This document shows positions 1-5,375 of a DNA stretch of 5,375 nt, piece by piece. The DNA comes from Flavobacteriales bacterium (GTDB taxonomy: Bacteria > Bacteroidota > Bacteroidia > Flavobacteriales_D > SKUL01), in NCBI GenBank assembly GCA_007129985.1, contig SKUL01000352.1:1-5375 (forward strand). The letters are read 5' to 3'. The number at the start of each line of letters is the position of its first letter. Within the stretch, counting starts at the first letter, position 1. The notes under the pieces are model-generated. The model had not been told where the DNA came from, made no database searches, and was given only the letters and a program-made list of their open reading frames with translations. The position numbers were made by a program, and so were the translations under genes.

Positions 1-1164
1 ACTTTTGAAACGCGCGTCAACGGCCGAAAAAGCTGCACTGCCAATAACAATGGCAATCATCATCAACCACACCAGCGTGGCCATTCTGGGTTGAACAAGA
101 GAAACCGCCAGGGCCCCGAATGTTCCTGCTATAAGCAAGAGGGTCATGGCGGCAGATACGCCCAATACAGCCCACTGAACCGGGGTTTGCGAAAAGTAAT
201 GCGCGGTCATTCCCCGGCCGGGAGCCAGTAAAATGCCCGCTGCGTTTTTTACCCAAACCTGTGCAAATGAAACAGGATGTTTCCCGATTACCCTGTAAAT
301 CTTACTGCGCGCCTTGGTCATGTATTCGTTTACTTCCTCCGCATTCGACCAATCGGTGCCCTCACTCCAGCTACGATAAGTTTGGAAGTGTTTCTGCGCT
401 TCGTTTCCTTCGGCCTTGGCCAATGTTGCAGGTACACTGTAATGCAGAGCCACTACTGTGGCAGCATCCGTTACAAACCAGCGGTCAAAAATCTGCTCGT
501 TGCGAATCATCCATATCAACACGAGCACGGCAAAGGGAGCCAGAGCCAGTAATGCTTTTCGTCCGACCAACTTGTGCGCAAGCAGTAAGGCAGGAATCAC
601 CAGCCACAAACCTTGTCCGCGGGTAAGTGCAGCCATGCCTAGTAACGTGCCTCCGGCCAATATCCATCCTTTTCGAGGAGAGAGAAGTGAAAGCAGCCCG
701 CCGTAAAAGCATAGGTTGAAAAGGGTCTCGCTCAGGTAGGTTCCGGCGAGCATGATATCCAAAGGCATTAAAGCCAACAACCACGCGGCTGCCAGAGCCC
801 ATACCCGCAGTATGCCTGTTCGCAGGCCGAGGTGAAAGAGCACCGCAACCGTTGTCGTGGATGCTGCACATTGAACCAAAATCACAATGGGGTAAGCCAG
901 TGTTTCTCCAATCAGGGCCAAAAAGAGCGGATAGCCGGGCAAGCGGATACTTTCAGGAAATCCGGCCTCCATAAACATGGTGAATTGTCCGTGTTTCAGC
1001 CAGTTCATGCCCAGGAGGTAATAATGGCTCGAGTCGGTGAACCAGCGTTGGGCATCATTTGTCACAAGTACAAAAAGCAACCTCAGAAACAACGCAGTTA
1101 TCAAAACGGCCGGCAGACCACCGCGTTGAGTAAGAGCAACCGTATGACGAAGTAGGTGGTTCAT
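1..1164 (-). CDS. GT-C family integral-membrane glycosyltransferase (PMT/ArnT-like), C-terminus cut by window edge
   Basis: An uninterrupted minus-strand frame of 388 codons runs from the ATG at 1162-1164 to base 1 without a stop, so the C-terminus lies outside the window. The protein is very hydrophobic. Likely membrane segments lie near residues 16-36, 78-114, 120-140, 147-161, 167-199, 203-220, 331-356 and 362-381, with a more polar stretch at about 222-300. The order of motifs fits GT-C/PMT_2 glycosyltransferases, which move sugars from polyprenyl-phosphate donors on the outer face of the inner membrane. These are an acidic first-loop motif TDSSHYY with Asp44 as candidate catalytic base, RLPGYP at 74-79, LSETLF with Glu146, and LTRGQG at 180-185, where many relatives have TRPEG. 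The last visible residues, DARFKS, resemble the R-[FY]-[RK] segment near the last membrane helices, so probably only a few dozen residues are missing. Donor and acceptor cannot be told. The gene starts 23 bases after yidD and has no Shine-Dalgarno sequence. Confidence 0.8.
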   Translation of the reverse strand, partial: MNHLLRHTVALTQRGGLPAVLITALFLRLLFVLVTNDAQRWFTDSSHYYLLGMNWLKHGQFTMFMEAGFPESIRLPGYPLFLALIGETLAYPIVILVQCAASTTTVAVLFHLGLRTGILRVWALAAAWLLALMPLDIMLAGTYLSETLFNLCFYGGLLSLLSPRKGWILAGGTLLGMAALTRGQGLWLVIPALLLAHKLVGRKALLALAPFAVLVLIWMIRNEQIFDRWFVTDAATVVALHYSVPATLAKAEGNEAQKHFQTYRSWSEGTDWSNAEEVNEYMTKARSKIYRVIGKHPVSFAQVWVKNAAGILLAPGRGMTAHYFSQTPVQWAVLGVSAAMTLLLIAGTFGALAVSLVQPRMATLVWLMMIAIVIGSAAFSAVDARFKS

Positions 1165-1187
1165 CGCGGTGCTAAGGTAACGAACAC

Positions 1188-1427
1188 TTAATCCTTGTTT
1201 TCCGTTCGCGGTGGAACCGGATCATAGCCATGCGTGCCCCATGGGTGACATTTAGCAATGCGTTTCATTCCCAGCCAAATTCCTTTGAAAGGCCCCCATA
1301 TCTGAATGGCCTCAATGGTGTATTGCGAGCACGAGGGCTGGTGCCTGCATGTATTTCCGAGCAGGGGAGAGAGGGTGTACTGATACACGCGCACCGGAAA
1401 AATGAAAAGCCAGTTCAGCCACTTCAT
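1188..1427 (-). CDS. yidD: YidD, membrane protein insertion efficiency factor
   Basis: This complete 79-residue protein has the usual YidD length and pattern. An amphipathic, hydrophobic N-terminal helix (about 1-18) is followed by YQYTLSPLLG, then the signature CRHQPSCSQY with Cys27 and Cys33, the helix TIEAIQIWGPFKGIWLGMKR, and finally KCHPWGTHGYDPVP with Cys60. These three cysteines and the HPW..GYDPVP ending define the family (UPF0161/DUF37). In E. coli, YidD sits at the inner face of the cytoplasmic membrane and assists the YidC insertase and Sec translocon in inserting proteins. In many bacteria it lies between rnpA and yidC. Here neither is adjacent; it follows the DUF1573 terminator and precedes a membrane glycosyltransferase by 23 bases, so the two probably share a transcript. 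The ATG at 1425-1427 is chosen because it gives the family's normal N-terminus. No Shine-Dalgarno sequence is visible. Confidence 0.95.
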   Translation of the reverse strand: MKWLNWLFIFPVRVYQYTLSPLLGNTCRHQPSCSQYTIEAIQIWGPFKGIWLGMKRIAKCHPWGTHGYDPVPPRTENKD

Positions 1428-1446
1428 GCGGTAAAGGTACGGGATG

Positions 1447-1481
1447 TAGATATAGAGCGAATGCTGGAAACTGAAAACAAA
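1447..1481 (-). promoter_or_regulatory. Possible weak promoter for yidD-glycosyltransferase
   Basis: Only about 46 bases separate the end of the preceding terminator from the yidD start, so any promoter for yidD must be here or read through from upstream. On the minus strand TTTG (1478-1481, inside the terminator T-run) is followed after 23 bases by TATATCTA (1447-1454). This is an imperfect match to the Bacteroidota pattern TTTG ... TAnnTTTG. The match is poor and the spacing is long, so this is a tentative call made mainly from position. Confidence 0.2.
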
Positions 1482-1511
1482 AAAACTGCCCCCTTTGCAG
1501 AAGGCAGTTTC
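1474..1511 (-). terminator. Rho-independent terminator after the DUF1573 gene
   Basis: Read on the minus strand, AAACTGCC (1503-1510) pairs perfectly with GGCAGTTT (1483-1490) across a 12-base loop. The 3' arm runs directly into a T-tract: seven T in a row (1479-1485), a G, then four more T. A G-T wobble can add one pair at the base. Alternatively, CCTT/AAGG in the loop can stack on a 6-bp stem with a GGG bulge. The hairpin begins about 21 bases after the DUF1573 stop codon. The plus strand has no T-run after the hairpin, so it should work in one direction only, separating DUF1573 from yidD. Confidence 0.88.
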
Positions 1512-1531
1512 GTTGAAGTATCGTTGTAGAA

Positions 1532-1978
1532 TTACTCAGCTACAGGAGCCACGGCAGAACGCTCCATTACAGGAGAGGTAGCGCCAGACTCAGCAGCGAG
1601 CACGGTTCCTTTGATGCGAATCACCTTTGACGGTGAGTTGGTGGCATTAGAGGTGATAGTAACCGCTTTGTTAATCGGGCCTACACGCTTGGTGTCGTAC
1701 TTTACCTTGATTACAGAGGTAGCACCCGGCATGATGGGCTCCTTGTCGTAAGAAGGAACGGTACATCCGCAAGATCCTTTGGCTTGAGAAATGATGAGAG
1801 GCTCGTTTCCGGTGTTGGTGAGGGTAAACTCACATACGCCGTTTCCGTGCTGCTCAATTTCGCCGTAGTCGTGAACTTCTTTGTCGAATTCAATTACGGG
1901 ACCGGCGTTTACCGCCTGAGCCTGAAGACCCAAAGTTGCTGTGAGGAAAATACCGAGGATAAAAAGTGCCTTTTTCAT
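1532..1978 (-). CDS. Secreted DUF1573 domain protein
   Basis: This complete 148-residue protein has a clear Sec signal peptide: MKK, a hydrophobic core at about 4-18, and an A-Q-A cleavage motif ending at residue 22. No lipobox cysteine is present, so a periplasmic or exported soluble protein is expected. Residues 28-126 form a DUF1573 domain: IEFDKEVHDYGEI, then CEFTLTNTGNEPLII, the hallmark GSCGCTVP (Cys70, Cys72), GATSVIKVKYDT, and a closing strand ending in IRIKGTV. This is an immunoglobulin-like beta-sandwich fold, related to ASH/MSP-type domains. Such proteins are abundant in Bacteroidota; their biochemical role is not established. A third cysteine, Cys49, lies in the strand before the motif. 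The last about 20 residues are an Ala/Ser/Val-rich tail, probably disordered. A good -7 promoter box and a strong terminator bracket the gene, so it looks monocistronic. The ATG at 1976-1978 is supported by the signal peptide. An A-rich leader precedes it, with no Shine-Dalgarno sequence. Confidence 0.93.
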   Translation of the reverse strand: MKKALFILGIFLTATLGLQAQAVNAGPVIEFDKEVHDYGEIEQHGNGVCEFTLTNTGNEPLIISQAKGSCGCTVPSYDKEPIMPGATSVIKVKYDTKRVGPINKAVTITSNATNSPSKVIRIKGTVLAAESGATSPVMERSAVAPVAE

Positions 1979-2002
1979 GGTTGTCGTTTTAATTGTGCTT
2001 CA

Positions 2003-2010
2003 CAAATGTA
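2003..2010 (-). promoter_or_regulatory. Likely Bacteroidota -7 promoter element for the DUF1573 gene
   Basis: The minus strand reads TACATTTG, an exact match to the Bacteroidota primary-sigma consensus TAnnTTTG. It ends 24 bases before the DUF1573 ATG, which would leave a short, A-rich leader of roughly 15-20 bases. No TTG lies at the usual distance for the -33 element; the nearest upstream TTG (2042-2044) is 31 bases away. The box is directly seen, but activity is inferred. Confidence 0.55.
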
Positions 2011-2037
2011 GTGCATGGTTTGGGTAATGGGTTTAGA

Positions 2038-2055
2038 TTAACAAATACTTAACAA
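2038..2055 (-). repeat. Pair of TTGTTAA direct repeats upstream of the DUF1573 promoter
   Basis: The minus strand carries TTGTTAA twice (2049-2055 and 2038-2044), separated by four bases, giving an 11-base period, about one helical turn. The pair lies about 28 bases upstream of the TACATTTG box. Such spacing on one face of the helix suits a regulator-binding site or an upstream AT-rich element. In an AT-rich gap two 7-mers can also arise by chance. Confidence 0.35.
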
Positions 2056-2071
2056 GGCCTGTGCCACGGCC
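2042..2071 (-). terminator. Possible weak terminator after elaA
   Basis: On the minus strand GGCC (2068-2071) and GGCC (2056-2059) can form a short GC stem, extendable by one G-C pair with a bulged A around a TGGCA loop. It is followed by TTGTTAAGTATTTG. It starts 26 bases after the elaA stop, where a terminator is expected, but the stem is short and the T-tract broken. It also overlaps the TTGTTAA repeats. Confidence 0.25.
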
Positions 2072-2097
2072 GTTCGATGCGCGCAATATAGGCGTTT

Positions 2098-2571
2098 TCA
2101 GTTGCTTGAGCTTAGCTGTGGAAGGAGCATTTCAATGTGAGGAATGCCGTCCTCCAGATAGGACTTGCCGGTTTCTTCAAAGCCTAGCGAGCCATAAAAA
2201 TCACGCAGGTAGGTTTGCGCCGAAATACGAACAGGAACCTTGCCAAAGCGATTTTGTACTTCTCGCAATGATTGCAGCATCAAGCCTCTTCCAATCCCAT
2301 ACTTTCGGTATTCTTCCGAAACGGCCACTCTTCCAATTGCCACTTCGGGGTAACTTAAGCCGGGTGGAACGATACGCGTTACCGCCACCACGCGGCCTTG
2401 GGATTTCCCGAAAACGTGGACACAGTAGGGGTCTTTACCATCCAGTTCGGGATAAGGGCAGTTCTGCTCTACCACAAACACGTCAATGCGCAAGCGGAGC
2501 ATATCGTGCCAGTCTTGCAGCGAAAGTTCAGAAAAGGCCAGGGCGTGCCATTCTATGAGAGGTGTTGACAT
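2098..2571 (-). CDS. elaA: ElaA-type GNAT family N-acetyltransferase
   Basis: This complete 157-residue protein is a single GNAT domain that uses acetyl-CoA. It closely follows the known ElaA pattern: IEWHALAFSELS at 6-17, the family signature FVVEQNCPYPELDG at 32-45, GRVAVSEEYRKYGIGRGLM at 80-98, YLRDFYGSLGF at 121-131, and EDGIPHIEM at 140-148. The acetyl-CoA pyrophosphate loop R/Q-x-x-G-x-G/A appears as R89-K-Y-G-I-G94. I recall E. coli ElaA as having the same EQNCPY and EDGIPHI blocks. The substrate of this family is not established, so only an acetyltransferase role can be stated. The ATG at 2569-2571 lies two bases after the helicase stop codon and no Shine-Dalgarno sequence is visible, so expression probably depends on translational coupling with the helicase. 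An N-terminal extension of about five residues precedes the domain, and a short Ser-rich tail ends it. Confidence 0.93.
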   Translation of the reverse strand: MSTPLIEWHALAFSELSLQDWHDMLRLRIDVFVVEQNCPYPELDGKDPYCVHVFGKSQGRVVAVTRIVPPGLSYPEVAIGRVAVSEEYRKYGIGRGLMLQSLREVQNRFGKVPVRISAQTYLRDFYGSLGFEETGKSYLEDGIPHIEMLLPQLSSSN

Positions 2572-2573
2572 GT

Positions 2574-5375
2574 TTAACTGCGTTGCATTTCAACGGTTCT
2601 GATTTCTGCGGGGTCGAGGTAAGCCAGGTGTAAAGTGCAGTGATAACCCATTTGATTGAGCACGGTGCCATATTGCGTGAGTTGTTTTTCGTGCTCCGGA
2701 CGGAAACTACCTGTTTTGAAATCCACGATGGTAGCGTGATTGTCTTTGAGAATTACCTTATCGGGCCGCAGCGTGCTGCCGTCGGGAAGCAACACAGGGT
2801 GCTCGGAGAGGGTGTGCTCCGGATGCTGAAACCATTTTCGGGCTTCGGGAAGCTCCAGTAATTGCTCCACCTGTGCGCGGAGGAGGGTCGTGACTTCTGC
2901 GTTGGCAATGCCGCTGCTTTCAAAATGTGCCAATACCTCGTTGAGGTCGTGCTCCGATTCCATTTCCGCCAGCACACGGTGGCACAGGCTACCCATCTGA
3001 CGGGCGTTTCCTGAAAATTGCCCTTCTGACAATTCACCCGACTCAAAGCTGATCTTGAGCTTCTCGCGCCAATCCGAAGAGGCACAAACCGGAACCACAT
3101 TGCTGCTTTCCGATGGGAGCTCTTTTATCCCGGGCTTATTCCGCGCACCAATCACCACGCCTTCATCGCTGTAGCCGAGTTGCGGAACGGCCGCCGTCAA
3201 CCACTCGGCTATGTTTTTGGGGGTGCCATTGGCTTTCTTGCTATGGCTGATAATGTGCAAACGCTCCTCCGCGCGGGTAGTGCCCACGTACAAAAGGTTG
3301 AGGTTGTCCAGTCGCTGGCGCGATTGCTCCTCTTCCATTTGCTCCTGAAGCACCGAGCCCTCCAGTTTAGCGCTGTAGCCAGTGAGCATCACGGGAGGTA
3401 ATTCGCCGCCTGTGAAAGAATGCAATTCTTCGGGGGTATGAGCCCAGTATTCGGCGTTGTTCATGCTGAATGCCCAGTCGGTAAAGGGCATGATAACCAC
3501 CTTGTATTGCAGTCCTTTGGATTTGTGAATACTGGTAATGCGGATGGCGTTTACATCTTCGGACAGGCTGATGGATTTTTGCTCGCGCACTTTGTCCCAC
3601 CACGTGAGAAAAGCAGGTAAATCGTTTCCTTTCGCGGCCGCAAAGTCGAGCACGTGTTGCGCGAAAAACGACCACTGAGGTCCGCATTTCGGCTCCAGCT
3701 TGAGGTTTCGTAGTATGGTTTGGCACATATCGAAGAGGCTTTGCCTCAACATGTAGGATTGGAGCTTTGGTAGTTGGATGTGCGCCAGAAAACCGTTGAT
3801 ATCCGCCATCAGGATTTTGGGGTTATCGGTATCGCGCCGGATAAAGCGCTGCATCACAGCGTGGCGATTTTCAGGCTCCAGGTACTCATCGGCCAGCACA
3901 AGCAGCAGAGCCATGGCGTGCTGAGGGTTCAGCGGGTCGGCGAGGTGGCGCATGGCTCCCACAATCGTTGAAACTACCACGTCATTCTCTACTAGCAGAC
4001 TCGATTCAGAAATCACCTCGTATCCTTCCTTGCGGAGATGTTGTGCCACGATGCTCTGGTTCTTTCGGTTGCGGAGCAGCACGGCGATATCCCGCGGTTG
4101 GTAACCGTCTTCCTCGGCTTCTTTGATGTATTGCAGGGTAAGCCGCAGGTATTCAGGATGCTTTTCGTCGTTTTTGCTTCCCTCCACAAAGTCAAGCGTT
4201 ACAAGGCCGGTTCCCTCATTTTTCACGACTTTCTGTTCGCAGCCTTCAAAGATGTTTTGGTGTTCTTCGTGCAAGTACTGTTTGAGAACAGGGTAGAGGG
4301 CGTTGTTGAATTCCACAATCACCTTGTCAGAGCGGAAATTTGAATCGAGCGTAGTAGCCTGGTGATGTGCGCGCAGCACTTGTTCTCGGGTGGCTGTAAG
4401 GCTTGTGTTGTCGGGCGGATACACTTCAGGCAAACGCGAAAATTGCTCTACCTCGCCGCCGCGCCAACGGTAAATGGCTTGCTTTCCGTCGCCCACCAGC
4501 ATGGCAAAACCTCCTGTTGACAGCACATCTGTAACCAGCGGCAGGAAATTGCGCCACTGCGTGATGGAGGTGTCCTGAAACTCGTCTATCATCAAATGGC
4601 GAATACGCTGACCGATGCGCTCGTAGATGAAAGGCGCGGGCTCGTTGGTGACTACGTCAGAAATGAGTTGGTGAAAGTCGTCCACAAACAGCAGGTTGAG
4701 GTCTTCCTTTTCCATGTTTACGGCTTCGGATAGCTCGCGCATCAGCATCAGGCGGAAATAGCGCTTCATCATTTCCTGTGCCACCACATACTTAGCGCCC
4801 TCGTTTTCGACGTGCGTAACAAGGCCGTGTAGGATTTCTTCAAACTCTGGATACAAGGATTTCACAATTTCGCTGTTGGTTCCTTTTCCGCTGAAATCGC
4901 CGCGCTCCAATGCGGTATTCACACGTGAGTTGGGCAGCAAGGTGTATCCTTTGTGGAACACTTTTCGGAAATAGTTGCCAAGACCTTGAGAGCCAAAATA
5001 GAAATCAGCGTCGGTTAGTTTGTGCTCGCTGATTAAATCCAATCCGGGTTTAGCGAGGGCTTTAACGGCGGCTTCGTACTTTTTGCAGGCCTTGTTCAGC
5101 GCGGTGCGGGCTTGGGTGAATTGCTCAAGGGTGAGTTTGTCCAGCTCATCGGTGTACTCCGAATCTTTGGCGAGAATGGCTCTTTTGGCGGTTTCAAGCA
5201 GTTGGTTGCCAACATTCCACGAACGGTTTTCATCCAGCAGGTACTCCACAAAGTCGAGCATAATCTGCGTAAAAACGGGGTCGGAGCCCACCCTTCGAAA
5301 TACCTTTTCTACTGCTGTTTCCACCACGGGCTCGCTGTCGGTATCCACCGAAAAATCGTGTTGCAGCGCCAAATC
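2574..5375 (-). CDS. AddA/RecB-like UvrD helicase with C-terminal RecB-family nuclease domain, N-terminus cut by window edge
   Basis: The minus-strand frame is open from base 5375 to the TAA at 2574-2576, giving 934 visible codons. Residues below are numbered from the codon at 5370-5372, which is TTG (Leu), not a true start. The Walker A motif of superfamily 1 helicases is absent, so an N-terminal segment of roughly 100 or more residues lies outside the window. Visible helicase motifs are II, DEFQDTS (263-269); III, GDGKQAIYRWRGGE (294-307); IV, LDSNFRS (342-348); V, SIHKSKG (614-620); and VI, YVGTTRAEERL (695-705). The C-terminus is a PD-(D/E)XK nuclease with GSLCH (His798), RPD (Asp871), VDFKTG (Asp884, Lys886) and QLTQY (Gln897, Tyr901). 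The nuclease therefore looks intact. Such ATP-driven helicase-nucleases process double-strand DNA ends for recombination repair in the cytoplasm, usually with an AddB-like partner, which would have to lie outside this window. The next gene, elaA, follows after 2 bases. UvrD-like helicase plus nuclease is certain; the AddA versus RecB assignment is less so. Confidence 0.93.
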   Translation of the reverse strand, partial: DLALQHDFSVDTDSEPVVETAVEKVFRRVGSDPVFTQIMLDFVEYLLDENRSWNVGNQLLETAKRAILAKDSEYTDELDKLTLEQFTQARTALNKACKKYEAAVKALAKPGLDLISEHKLTDADFYFGSQGLGNYFRKVFHKGYTLLPNSRVNTALERGDFSGKGTNSEIVKSLYPEFEEILHGLVTHVENEGAKYVVAQEMMKRYFRLMLMRELSEAVNMEKEDLNLLFVDDFHQLISDVVTNEPAPFIYERIGQRIRHLMIDEFQDTSITQWRNFLPLVTDVLSTGGFAMLVGDGKQAIYRWRGGEVEQFSRLPEVYPPDNTSLTATREQVLRAHHQATTLDSNFRSDKVIVEFNNALYPVLKQYLHEEHQNIFEGCEQKVVKNEGTGLVTLDFVEGSKNDEKHPEYLRLTLQYIKEAEEDGYQPRDIAVLLRNRKNQSIVAQHLRKEGYEVISESSLLVENDVVVSTIVGAMRHLADPLNPQHAMALLLVLADEYLEPENRHAVMQRFIRRDTDNPKILMADINGFLAHIQLPKLQSYMLRQSLFDMCQTILRNLKLEPKCGPQWSFFAQHVLDFAAAKGNDLPAFLTWWDKVREQKSISLSEDVNAIRITSIHKSKGLQYKVVIMPFTDWAFSMNNAEYWAHTPEELHSFTGGELPPVMLTGYSAKLEGSVLQEQMEEEQSRQRLDNLNLLYVGTTRAEERLHIISHSKKANGTPKNIAEWLTAAVPQLGYSDEGVVIGARNKPGIKELPSESSNVVPVCASSDWREKLKISFESGELSEGQFSGNARQMGSLCHRVLAEMESEHDLNEVLAHFESSGIANAEVTTLLRAQVEQLLELPEARKWFQHPEHTLSEHPVLLPDGSTLRPDKVILKDNHATIVDFKTGSFRPEHEKQLTQYGTVLNQMGYHCTLHLAYLDPAEIRTVEMQRS

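Noticed and set aside
261..626. Plus-strand open frames around 261-706
   Set aside because: They are antisense to the glycosyltransferase, and their translations are Cys/Arg/Ser/Pro-rich with no motif.
485..871. Minus-strand open frame of 128 codons
   Set aside because: It overlaps the glycosyltransferase in another frame. The glycosyltransferase frame is open over 388 codons with membrane segments and family motifs, while this one has none.
1431..1438. TACCTTTA on the minus strand just before yidD, similar to TAnnTTTG
   Set aside because: It ends four bases before the ATG, which would put the start of transcription at or beyond the start codon, and no TTG lies at the right distance upstream.
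2061..2558. Plus-strand open frame of 165 codons
   Set aside because: It lies opposite elaA, whose protein matches a known family along its whole length. The plus-strand translation is rich in Arg, Pro and Ser and shows no recognisable domain.
2753..3726. Minus-strand frames of 115 and 119 codons inside the helicase
   Set aside because: They are out-of-frame shadows of the helicase-nuclease, rich in Arg, without motifs.
1..5375. Defence island, mobile element or CRISPR-associated system, considered because of the helicase-nuclease
   Set aside because: The helicase has the standard AddA/RecB-like architecture. The neighbours (elaA, DUF1573, yidD, glycosyltransferase) are ordinary chromosomal genes, and no integrase, transposase, repeat array or attachment site is visible.

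Overview
The window looks like chromosomal DNA from a member of the Bacteroidota, possibly Flavobacteriales-like. The evidence is a DUF1573 protein with an SCGCT motif, start codons without Shine-Dalgarno sequences, a TACATTTG box that fits the Bacteroidota -7 consensus TAnnTTTG, and a helicase-nuclease of the AddA/RecB-like type common in that phylum. The phylum call is an inference from gene families and signals. No rRNA or marker gene is present to narrow it.

All five recognised genes lie on the minus strand, so transcription runs from right to left. From the right edge: (1) a large UvrD-type helicase with a C-terminal RecB-family nuclease domain, 5'-truncated by the window end (2574-5375); (2) an ElaA-type GNAT acetyltransferase (2098-2571), starting only 2 bases after the helicase stop and so almost certainly co-transcribed with it; (3) a 119-base intergenic region with a likely promoter; (4) a secreted DUF1573 protein (1532-1978) followed by a strong intrinsic terminator (about 1474-1511); (5) yidD (1188-1427), a membrane-protein insertion accessory factor; and (6) a GT-C type integral-membrane glycosyltransferase (1-1164), starting 23 bases after yidD and cut off at its C-terminus by the left edge.

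The layout implies three transcription units: helicase-elaA (DNA repair plus a small acetyltransferase), DUF1573 alone, and yidD-glycosyltransferase. The units have no obvious common pathway. They look like ordinary core-genome neighbours rather than a defence island or mobile element. I saw no RNA genes, CRISPR array, insertion sequence, attachment site or long repeat, and no gap over 300 bases without a gene. I found no convincing undescribed system. The points most worth a second look are the tight helicase-elaA coupling, the paired TTGTTAA repeats upstream of the DUF1573 promoter, and the yidD-glycosyltransferase pairing.
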